The position numbers and the translations under genes are program-made. A stretch of 64,000 bases of DNA from Bathynomus jamesi (taxonomy: Eukaryota > Arthropoda > Malacostraca > Isopoda > Cirolanidae): the NCBI GenBank assembly GCA_023014485.1, contig JAJOZX010000923.1, positions 791,501 to 855,500 of the forward strand, given 5' to 3'. Shown here piece after piece: positions 56,862 to 64,000 of this stretch. Position 1 is the first letter of the stretch, and each line of letters begins with the position of its first letter. The notes under the pieces were generated by a model, which worked only from the letters and a program-made list of their open reading frames with translations, did not search any database and had not been told where the DNA came from.

Positions 56862-56897
<36 letters not shown>

Positions 56898-57005
56898 TGT
56901 ACGTGTTTCTATATATAGTACTTAGATAACTACACACACACACACACACACACACTTTCGTGTGAAGAGAGACAGACGCACCCAACTTTTACCAGGTCTG
57001 TATAT
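56267..57005. other. AT-rich, with (CA)n tracts, no gene
   Basis: A/T runs and two (CA)n microsatellites (about 56867-56893 and 56933-56955). No coding. Confidence 0.5.
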
Positions 57006-57299
57006 ATGTTACAGGGAAACTGTGTAACTAGGGATTTCCTAAAATTCTTAAAATGTTCCGAGATTTCATGTAAGGTTAATTCGTAATATTTTCGTTAGTT
57101 TTAACGAAAATATCACAACTTAACCTAAGAAATCGTCAAGGGCATACAGTTGACCTAACCGGGCATTCAATTAACCTAACCGGGCATTCAATAATTTTCC
57201 CGTAGGTTTAACGAAACTATCACGACTTAACCTTACATGAAAGCCCTGAACATTTTAGGGATTTCATGAAATCCCTAGTTACACACATTCCCTGTAACA
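57006..57299. mobile_element. MITE with GTTACAGGGAA ends and a core palindrome
   Basis: Arms TATGTTACAGGGAA(A/T), then GTGTAACTAGGGATTTC and TTTCATGTAAGGTTA in both. The inward-type core palindrome lies at about 57075-57235 with tandem CCTAACCGGGCATTCAA units. The ends merge with flanking TA repeats, so the target duplication is not clear. Confidence 0.85.
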
Positions 57300-57329
57300 T
57301 ATACATATATAAAGGGTTGACAAAAGTAA

Positions 57330-57532
57330 GGATCACCTGAAGATCAGGGCCCCCAGCCTTCTTTAGTTAGCCTTATAAGGCTAACTAACAAAAATATCAC
57401 GACTTAACCTAACCAATCGTCAAGGGCGTACAGTTGACCTAACGATTGGTTAGGTTAGATCGTGATATTTTCGTTAGTTAGCCTTATAAGGATAACTAAC
57501 GAAGGCTGGGGGCCCTGACCTTCAGGTGATCC
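57330..57532. mobile_element. Core-module hairpin MITE, tip type 1
   Basis: 203 bp, perfect 8-bp target duplication AAAAGTAA (57322-57329, 57533-57540). Same ends and core as 50957-51159. Confidence 0.97.
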
Positions 57533-57611
57533 AAAAGTAAATGGACACCTTCGGTATTTTCATAGTTTTTTATTTAATAATAAAAGTCAATAGGCCTACA
57601 TAATAACAAAT

Positions 57612-58087
57612 GGTACTTTCTTGTTATCCCGCACCCGAGACTTTGTGCCAGTTGCCAGACTTCAATTTTGACAGAATTTTTTCGTTAAAACTAACGAAAA
57701 TATCACGACTTAACCTAACCTTACCAACTAATTAGGTTAATTGAATGCCCAGTTAGGTAAACTGTACGTTCTTGATAAATGGTTAAGTTAAGTGATGATA
57801 TTTTCGTTAGTTTTAACGAAAATATTCTGTGTCCAAATTGAAGTCTGGCAACTGGCAAAAAGTCTGGGGTCCGGGATAGGGTGGCCAGACGTCCGGCTTT
57901 AGGCGGACAGTCCGCCTTTTGAGCACTCTGTCCTTAGGGTGGCCATTTCCAAATTTCCAAAAAGGAGGACACTGCGTATGTGGCCGTACGTTAACATATA
58001 TATAATATATATATGTTAACTACGGCCACCTACGCAGTGTCCTCCTTTTTAAATGGCCACCCTAGTCCGGGATAACAGGAAAGTACC
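57612..58087. mobile_element. Core-module MITE, tip type 4 (GGTACTTTC), with a nested MITE
   Basis: Flanks TAACAAAT/AAACAAAT (7 of 8). Ends GGTACTTTC(T/C)TGTTATCCC and complement. Next inward (G/C)ACCC(C/G)AGACTTT and GCCAGTTGCCAGACTTCAAT, then the core. A second MITE (57879-58064) lies in the right arm. Confidence 0.9.
57879..58064. mobile_element. GGGTGGCC-ended MITE with a 9-10 bp duplication
   Basis: GTCCGGGATA directly repeats at 57869-57878 and 58065-58074. Ends GGGTGGCC and GGCCACCC. It contains a perfect inner hairpin GTTAACATATATATA...GTTAAC around 57990-58020 and a long arm pair GAGGACACTGCGTA. Confidence 0.85.
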
Positions 58088-58415
58088 AAACAAATTTATT
58101 GAATCAATATATTTAGAATCGTGTTGCTGTTCCCTTTTCATTATTTAAACGTTCTGACATTCTACTGATGAACTTTGCCATTTGTTCCTGGTGTCTATTT
58201 ACTTTTGTCAACCCTCTGCCTGGAGCCATAAAATTTAAATTAGACCCTGTGAATTATTCACAGAAATTGTGTTATCCTCGATTTTGTCATTCTATTTTTA
58301 TATATTTTTTCGAAAGAAGCGAAAATATCATTAAATAGAGCGAATAAAAGATAAAAGTTTAAAAAGTTTGTCATTAAGATAAAAGTTTAGGTGAACGAAT
58401 CTAATTTTGTCAATG

Positions 58416-58419
<4 letters not shown>

Positions 58420-58476
<57 letters not shown>

Positions 58477-58525
58477 GTATATATATATATATATATATAT
58501 ATACAGTATATATATATATATATAA
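58420..58525. repeat. (TA)n microsatellite with GTACAGTATA interruptions
   Basis: Long TA run. Confidence 0.95.
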
Positions 58526-58839
58526 TGTTTATAAACTGCCTATAACTGTATACAAACATATTTCATTTACAATACATATACAGTTGACTAAAATATCCGG
58601 AGCAAGTGTAATTTACGTCTCCCTAACGGGGCTACGTTAGGGTTGCCAGGTCTCCGGTTTTGGGCCGGAGTCTCCGAAAATTGAGCTTTGTAAAAACGTC
58701 ATTAAAAGTAGAATTTGCCTCTTTTCTTACAGAGTTTTGGCAAAATAATTATTACTCTAAAAAATGAGGAAGTTTATATATCGGTTTAGCTTCATAAACA
58801 AATAATGATGAGCTTCGTAGGTAAAATCTCCTGACCTAG

Positions 58840-59040
58840 GCTACGTCGTAGCCAATGTCGTAACAACGCTTCCCGTTGATCAGCGAAGTTAAATGACATT
58901 GGGTCGGAGTGTAGTTGGATGGGAGACCGTCCACTGCGTCCAAACTATGTAGCGACCCGTGGTTCGGATTCCACGTAAAGCTGTAGGTCCCCTCCGTCAT
59001 ATGACCTTAAATGTTGCGAAGGAGGTTAAACAAAACCAAT
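58840..59040 (+). mobile_element. 5S rRNA-derived SINE, copy 4, best preserved
   Basis: Head GATCAGCGAAGTTAAATGAC (box A-like region) and TAGTTGGATGGGAGACCGTC (box C-like region). The body has GTGGTTCGGATTCCACGT (shared with the dimeric tRNA SINE) then CTCCGTCATATGACCTTA, ending GGAGGTTAAAC and an AAT-rich tail. Confidence 0.92.
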
Positions 59041-59227
59041 AATTATTATTATCCCCTGACGCCAAAGGGGACACAAACTACACTAGGTCAAAGTTGGGGA
59101 ATGTAAACTACACTAGGATCTTTAGGAGACATTTTTTAAATGAATCCATCAAATATAATGTTAAAACTAACGAAAATATTACGACTTAGCCTAACCAATC
59201 GTCAATTTATATATACTATAAATACTG

Positions 59228-59418
59228 GGATCACCTAAAGATCAGGGCCCCCCAGCCTCATAAGGCTAACTAACGAAAATATCACGACTTAACCTAACCA
59301 ATTGTTAGGTCAACTGTACGCCCTTGACAATTGGTTAGGTTAAGTCGTGATATTTTCGTTAGTTAGCCTTATAAGGCTAACTAAAGAAGGCTGGGGGCCC
59401 CTCATCTTCAGGTGATCT
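59228..59418. mobile_element. Core-module hairpin MITE, tip type 1, nested
   Basis: 191 bp, ends GGATCACCTAAAGATCAG and GATCTTCAGGTGATCT-type. It sits in the AT centre of the older type-6 MITE. No clear target duplication, probably because the target is a TA repeat. Confidence 0.92.
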
Positions 59419-59683
59419 ATATATATATATATAAATTGACGATTGGTTAGGTTAAGTTGTAATATTTTCGTTAGTTTTAACGTTTTATTTGATTAGGTGT
59501 ACGCGGACAAAGTTGGGGAACGCAAACTACACTAGAATAATGTAGGGGAACGTAAACTACACTAGGCACCACAGGGTCGCGTAATCTACACTTGCTCCAC
59601 ATATCCTAATAATTCCCTGTCTGATGTTTCTTCTTGATAAATATATTAGTAAGAAATATAAAAGTTTCGGGATAGGATTTTTT

Positions 59684-59881
59684 GGAGCTATTGAAGAAGA
59701 GGGACCCCAGCCTTCTTTAGTTAGCTTTATAAGGCTAACTAACGAAAATATCAAGACCTAACCAATCGTTAGGTTAACTGTACGCCCTTGACGATTGGTT
59801 AGGTTAGGTAATGATATTTTCGTTAGTTAGCCTTATAAAGCTAACTAAAGAAGGCTGGGGTCCCTATTCTTCAATAGCTCC
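59684..59881. mobile_element. Core-module hairpin MITE, tip type 3
   Basis: 198 bp, perfect 8-bp target duplication GATTTTTT (59676-59683, 59882-59889). Ends GGAGCTATTGAAGAAGAGGG and complement of the right end, then ACCCCAGCC. Confidence 0.96.
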
Positions 59882-59889
59882 GATTTTTT

Positions 59890-60232
59890 TAATTGCACTG
59901 TACTTTCAAAATACTGTAGCTCAAAAGAGTTGTCAATTGCCAATTTTGTTAAAAAAATAAAAGTTAAATAGATAAACTGTATTATGTAGAATATCGTATT
60001 ACTCTAATCTCAAATGACTTGCGGAAAAATATGTTAACATCAGGGTTATTCTATTAACTTATCTACCTATCTCTACCGCTCTCTACCTCACTATTTACCT
60101 AAATTCATATAAATATCCATATGTGTTAAGTCCTTGCGTAAAAATTTTATATTAATTATGCAATTATTAAATCTATTTTTATTAATAATAAGGATGAAAT
60201 TATAAAACTAATTATATCAAATAAATCATATA
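59890..60232. other. No recognisable feature
   Basis: AT-rich; nothing identified. Confidence 0.4.
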
Positions 60233-60419
60233 CAGGGTGGCGCAAAAATCAGGAGTCAAAGGAGCCAGAGAGAATAAATCTTTTCCGTTCAAAGGCCGCC
60301 ACTACTTTTAACTAAAAAATACTATTTTAATTAAAACAAAATTATAATTTATAAATTTTTAGTTAAAAATTTATAATTTATGTAAAGATGACCCTTTGAC
60401 TCCTGACTTTTGTGCCAAC
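60233..60419. mobile_element. mariner-type MITE
   Basis: TA before the left end. Arms CAGGGTGGCGCAAAAATCAG with AGTCAAAGG inward, and the right complement. The centre is an AT-rich palindrome (AATTTATAAATTTTTA). Confidence 0.88.
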
Positions 60420-60446
60420 CAAATGTGTAATTAAACGCACTTTCTG

Positions 60447-60477
<31 letters not shown>

Positions 60478-60479
<2 letters not shown>

Positions 60480-60692
60480 GAGCTGGGCATTTGCGGCATA
60501 TTTTGCGGTACTGCGGTACTTGCGGTACCACCGCACTACCACCCCGGGCCCCCATAACGCAGTACCGCAAAGGATCGCTGAAAGTACCGCAGTACCGCTA
60601 CCGCATTCAAATTTTCCGCGTACCGGTTTGGTACCGGTTTGGTAGTGCAGCAGTACCGCAGTACCGCAATATGCCGCAAGTGCCCAGCTCTG
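60478..60692. mobile_element. hAT MITE with GCGGTACTGCGG repeats
   Basis: Ends CAGAGCTGGGCA(T/C)TTGCGGCA and complement, flanked by TA-rich sequence. The interior is dominated by GCGGTACT/AGTACCGC units. No coding. Confidence 0.92.
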
Positions 60693-60783
60693 TATATATA
60701 TATATATCGTAAAGAACGACGCTTGTATAGGAGATAATTCGCGCAGACGAGAAAGAGAAAACAACAAATGAAAAAATGAAGTA

Positions 60784-60851
60784 CACCTGGGAATCGAACC
60801 CGGGATTTCCGATTGCCGGTCAGACGCGATAACCACTACACCATGGACTCC
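60784..60851 (-). tRNA. tRNA-like unit 1a, degenerate
   Basis: Box A-like TGGTGTAGTGGTTATCGCG and box B GGGTTCGATTCCC are present. The anticodon arm folds with loop CCGGCAA (would be anticodon GGC, but lacks U33). The acceptor stem pairs poorly. Probably a SINE-like pseudo-tRNA. Confidence 0.5.
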
Positions 60852-61047
60852 ACTCTTCCAAATGCCGTAATTCCTCTACATACTCGCAGAAACCAATGCC
60901 CCAAGGGGGCACCTCCCGCTTGCCGTAACATTATATACATTCAACTGCAAAGAACACGCAGTATAAATAACGTAAAGAACGACGCTTGTATAGGAGATAT
61001 TCCGCGCAAGACGAGAAAGAGAAAACAACAAATGAAAAAATGAAGTA

Positions 61048-61117
61048 CCACCTGGGAATCGAACCCGGGATCTTCCGATTGCCGGTCAGACGCGATAACC
61101 ACTACACCATGGACTCC
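61048..61117 (-). tRNA. tRNA-like unit 1b, degenerate
   Basis: Same sequence as unit 1a with minor differences; intact box B. Confidence 0.5.
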
Positions 61118-61312
61118 ACTCTTCCAAATGCCGTAATTCCTCTACATACTCGCAGAAACCAATGCCCCAAGGGGGCACCTCCGCTTGCCGTAACATTATA
61201 TACATTCAACTGCAAAGAACACGCAGTATAAATAACGTAAAGAACGACGCTTGTATAGGAGATATTCCGCGCAAGACGAGAAAGAGAAAACAACAAATGA
61301 AAAAATGAAGTA

Positions 61313-61382
61313 CCACCTGGGAATCGAACCCGGGATCTTCCGATTGCCGGTCAGACGCGATAACCACTACACCATGGACTCC
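61313..61382 (-). tRNA. tRNA-like unit 1c, degenerate
   Basis: Same as unit 1b. Confidence 0.5.
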
Positions 61383-61624
61383 ACTCTTCCAAATGCCGTA
61401 ATTCCTCTACATACTCGCAGAAACCAATGCCCCAAGGGGGCACCTCCCGCTTGCCGTAACATTATATACATTCAACTGCAAAGAACACGCAGTATAAATA
61501 ACGTAAAGAACGACGCTTGTATAGGAGATATTCCGCGCAAGACGAGAAAGAGAAAACAACAAATGAAAAAATGAAGTACCACCTGGGAATCGAACCCGGG
61601 ATCTTTACGGCATTTGGAAGAGTG

Positions 61625-61695
61625 GAGTCCATGGTGTAGTGGTTATCGCGTCTGACCGGCAATCGGAAGATCCCGGGTTCGATTCCCAGGTGGTA
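61625..61695 (+). tRNA. tRNA-like unit 1d, inverted copy
   Basis: Plus-strand copy next to the inversion junction, box A and box B intact. Confidence 0.5.
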
Positions 61696-61901
61696 CTTCA
61701 TTTTTTCATTTGTTGTTTTCTCTTTCTCGTCTTGCGCGGAATATCTCCTATACAAGCGTCGTTCTTTACGTTATTTATACTGCGTGTTCTTTGCAGTTGA
61801 ATGATATATATATATATATATATCATGCATATTATAAATATGCATAATGAGACACGTAAAATGTATTATCCAACATGAATTATTATGTTTATATAGTGTT
61901 T

Positions 61902-62104
61902 GGATCACCTGAAGATCAGGGCCCCCAGCCTTCTTTAGTTAGCCTTATAAGGCTAACTAACGAAAATATCACGACTTAACCTAACCACTCGTCAAGGGCG
62001 TACAGTTGACCAGACGATTAGTTAGGTTTAGTCGTGATATTTTCGTTAGTTAGCCTTATAAGGCCAACTAATGAAAGCTGGGGGCCCTGATCTTCAGGTG
62101 ATCC
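61902..62104. mobile_element. Core-module hairpin MITE, tip type 1
   Basis: 203 bp, perfect 8-bp target duplication TAGTGTTT (61894-61901, 62105-62112). Same ends and outward core as the other tip-1 copies. Confidence 0.97.
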
Positions 62105-62241
62105 TAGTGTTTAAATAGGGTCATATGGTCATATATATTTTGTTCAGTTTATTTAAAATGTTGAAGCACCTTACGCATTTATGGAAAACTTTAAAAAAAA
62201 AAAATGTATTTCCACGTATCTGTTATTGAAGTAAACATTTT

Positions 62242-62296
62242 GGTTATATATATATATATATGTGTGTGGGTGTGTGTATATATATATATATATATG
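62242..62296. repeat. (TA)/(TG)n microsatellite
   Basis: Dinucleotide run before array 2. Confidence 0.95.
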
Positions 62297-62370
62297 AATA
62301 GAAACGACATAAGTATTAAGGAACGTTTCTGCACACGAGGAGGAGAGATAACGAAATAATGAAAAATGAG

Positions 62371-62443
62371 GCGAACCGCCTGGGAATCGAACCCAGGGCC
62401 TTCCAATTGCCGGTCGGACGCTCTACCATTATGCTACGGACCT
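62371..62443 (-). tRNA. tRNA-like unit 2a
   Basis: T-arm stem CTGGG/CCCAG is perfect with loop TTCGATT. Anticodon loop CCGGCAA (GGC, no U33). The D arm is imperfect. Pseudo-tRNA or SINE head. Confidence 0.5.
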
Positions 62444-62828
62444 CACTCAATCACAAATCGAAACTCTCCCAAATAGGGCAGAAACCAATGCCCTCAGAGA
62501 GCACCCTCGCAAATCGTGAATATGCGCAAATAACTGCAATGACCGCGCAGTATATAAATGAATAGAAACGACATAAGTATTAAGGAACGTTTCTGCACAC
62601 GAGGAGGAGAGATAACGAAATAATGAAAAATGAGGCGAACCGCCTGGGAATCGAACCCAGGGCCTTCCTCGTGTGCAGAAACGTTCCTTAATACTTATGT
62701 CGTTTCTATTCATTTATATACTGCGCGGTCATTGCAGTTATTTGCGCATATTCACGATTTGCGAGGGTGCTCTCTGAGGGCATTGGTTTCTGCCCTATTT
62801 GGGAGAGTTTCGATTTGTGATTGAGTGA

Positions 62829-62900
62829 GGTCCGTAGCATAATGGTAGAGCGTCCGACCGGCAATTGGAAGGCCCTGGGTTCGATTCCCAGGCGGTTCGC
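62829..62900 (+). tRNA. tRNA-like unit 2b
   Basis: Identical to 2a in opposite orientation. Confidence 0.5.
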
Positions 62901-63091
62901 CTCATTTTTCATTATTTCGTTATCTCTCCTCCTCGTGTGCAGAAACGTTCCTTAATACTTATGTCGTTTCTATTCATTTATATACTGCGCGGTCATTGCA
63001 GTTATTTGCGCATATTCACGATTTGCGAGGGTGCTCTCTGAGGGCATTGGTTTCTGCCCTATTTGGGAGAGTTTCGATTTGTGATTGAGTG

Positions 63092-63164
63092 AGGTCCGTA
63101 GCATAATGGTAGAGCGTCCGACCGGCAATTGGAAGGCCCTGGGTTCGATTCCCAGGCGGTTCGC
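63092..63164 (+). tRNA. tRNA-like unit 2c
   Basis: Identical to 2b. Confidence 0.5.
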
Positions 63165-63354
63165 CTCATTTTTCATTATTTCGTTATCTCTCCTCCTCGT
63201 GTGCAGAAACGTTCCTTAATACTTATGTCGTTTTATTCATTATATACTGCGCGGTCATTGCAGTTATTTGCGCATATTCACGATTTGCGAGGGTGCTCTC
63301 TGAGGGCATTGGTTTCTGCCCTATTTGGGAGAGTTTCGATTTGTGATTGAGTGA

Positions 63355-63427
63355 GGTCCGTAGCATAATGGTAGAGCGTCCGACCGGCAATTGGAAGGCC
63401 CTGGGTTCGATTCCCAGGCGGTTCGCC
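63355..63427 (+). tRNA. tRNA-like unit 2d
   Basis: Identical to 2b. Confidence 0.5.
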
Positions 63428-63535
63428 TCATTTTTCATTATTTCGTTATCTCTCCTCCTCGTGTGCAGAAACGTTCCTTAATACTTATGTCGTTTCTATT
63501 CATTTATATACTGCGCGGTCATTGCAGTTATTTGC

Positions 63536-63582
63536 ATATATATATATATATATATTACATATATATATATATATATATATAT
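63536..63582. repeat. (TA)n microsatellite
   Basis: TA run ending array 2. Confidence 0.95.
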
Positions 63583-63604
63583 AAAATCTTTATTCATTTA
63601 TACA

Positions 63605-63835
63605 TGCCCAAACGGCTAGAGTAATCTGTACCAATAATTTAATGTACACATTAAGGGAAACACGGTGAAAACTTTGGTAACACACTCGCCCTTCCCAGTC
63701 TCCCTCACTGGGAGAGAGGACTGGGAGAGGGGACCCTATAAACGGTTAGCGTCATCGGCACCAAATTTATTATACAAATTAAGGGAGAACCAGGAAAGGA
63801 TTTAGTAACACAGGCGCCCTTCCCAGTCCCCCCTA
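63605..63835 (+). repeat. Diverged tandem duplication, about 129-bp unit
   Basis: Both units have AAACGG(C/T)TAG, ATTAAGGGA, TAACACA and CGCCCTTCCCAGTC in the same order. Origin unknown. Confidence 0.75.
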
Positions 63836-63883
63836 GTTTGTGTTTCGGGATGTTTTTACTGCGCAAGGTGCAGAGGGCATTCT

Positions 63884-63922
<39 letters not shown>
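63884..63922. repeat. (TA)n microsatellite
   Basis: TA run before the final hAT end. Confidence 0.95.
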
Positions 63923-63925
<3 letters not shown>

Positions 63926-64000
63926 TGGTGGACCGGATATCTGCATCATTTTTAACATCCGCATCCGCACTTCTGACTGCGGATGTTATGCGGATATTAC
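63923..64000 (+). mobile_element. hAT element end with CGGATG motifs, cut by the window
   Basis: TAGTGGTGGACCGGATATC then ATCCGCATCCGCAC...TGACTGCGGATG. Matches the left end of 13121-14430 in order and spacing, so a second member of that hAT family begins here. Confidence 0.8.

Larger units (their letters stand above)
57313..58215 (-). mobile_element. Tc1-type MITE interrupted by two hairpin MITEs
   Basis: Ends AGGGTTGACAAAAGTAA and complement. It matches 36634-36858 in inverse sense. Insertions are 57330-57532 (in the left TIR) and 57612-58087 (in the interior). Confidence 0.9.
58599..59598. mobile_element. Core-module MITE, tip type 6, with nested insertions
   Basis: Same ends as 37567-37957 (GGAGCAAGTGTA). 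Flanks AAATATCC/ACATATCC (7 of 8). The 390-bp body is expanded to 1,000 bp by sequence at about 58630-59050 (including a 5S SINE) and by a tip-1 hairpin MITE in its exact centre (59228-59418). Confidence 0.92.
60708..61803. repeat. Array 1 of 264-bp tRNA-like units with inversion
   Basis: Three full minus-oriented units start at 60708, 60971 and 61236 (spacing 263-265 bp). A fourth starts at 61502, is cut at about 61606 and joins head-on to a plus-oriented copy. Each unit carries one tRNA-like sequence and a GGGCATTGGTTTCTGC block. (TA)n flanks both ends. Confidence 0.95.
62297..63535. repeat. Array 2 of about 264-bp tRNA-like units with inversion
   Basis: One full and one cut unit in minus orientation, junction near 62669, then three plus units. 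Each unit contains a tRNA-like sequence, GGGCATTGGTTTCTGC and TACTGCGCGGTCATTGCAGT. Homologous in plan, and partly in sequence, to array 1. (TA)n follows. Confidence 0.95.

Noticed and set aside
60784..63427. Functional tRNA-Ala(GGC) gene cluster
   Set aside because: Anticodon loops lack U33, acceptor stems pair poorly, and sequences match the SINE-style repeat unit; kept only as tRNA-like.

Overview
This window is AT-rich eukaryotic DNA made almost entirely of transposable elements and their remains. No intact host protein-coding gene was recognised. The mix of elements (CR1-type LINEs, mariner/Tc1 relatives, hAT elements, a Ty3 LTR element, a Helitron, tRNA- and 5S-derived SINEs), the heavy dinucleotide microsatellite load and degenerate TTAGG-type tracts suggest an arthropod. 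An SSR-rich crustacean or chelicerate would fit, but the sequence alone cannot decide.

Layout. 1-5 kb: broken CR1 LINE, Tc1 fragment and a second LINE fragment. 5.2-9.4 kb: a mariner interrupted by a 3.5-kb long-TIR DNA transposon with its own broken protein. 9.5-12.6 kb: hairpin, internally deleted mariner, dimeric tRNA SINEs, and a MITE carrying CGCGTT palindromes. 12.85-16.4 kb: a hAT shell containing a minisatellite foldback element, which contains another hAT, plus a truncated mariner. 16.5-24.5 kb: LINE remnants, a second foldback, a twin of the deleted mariner, a SINE, a MITE and a fuller mariner. 24.6-29.6 kb: complete-length Ty3 element with near-identical LTRs. 29.7-36.9 kb: LINE split by a hAT MITE, 5S SINE, tiny TTAA-flanked MITE, Helitron helicase. 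37-55 kb: two related CR1 copies on the minus strand, each split by a TIR element, more SINEs, a ZMYM-type hAT, a Tc1 element with ends, and MITEs. 55-64 kb: dense nested hairpin MITEs, then two arrays of tRNA-like 264-bp units, each containing a head-to-head inversion.

The most unusual signal is a modular family of hairpin MITEs. At least seven tip types begin GG and end CC, nearly all have 8-bp target duplications, and all share one core module (contains GAAAATATCACGACTTAACC and CGTCAAGGGCGTACAGTTGA). The module appears both with its inner side at the palindrome centre and inside-out, and three tip variants sit on otherwise nearly identical 203-bp elements. Nested copies and empty-site homologues inside the window document the insertion order. 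No functional network of genes is visible; the coding sequences are transposase, reverse transcriptase or helicase remnants with stops, frameshifts or deletions.
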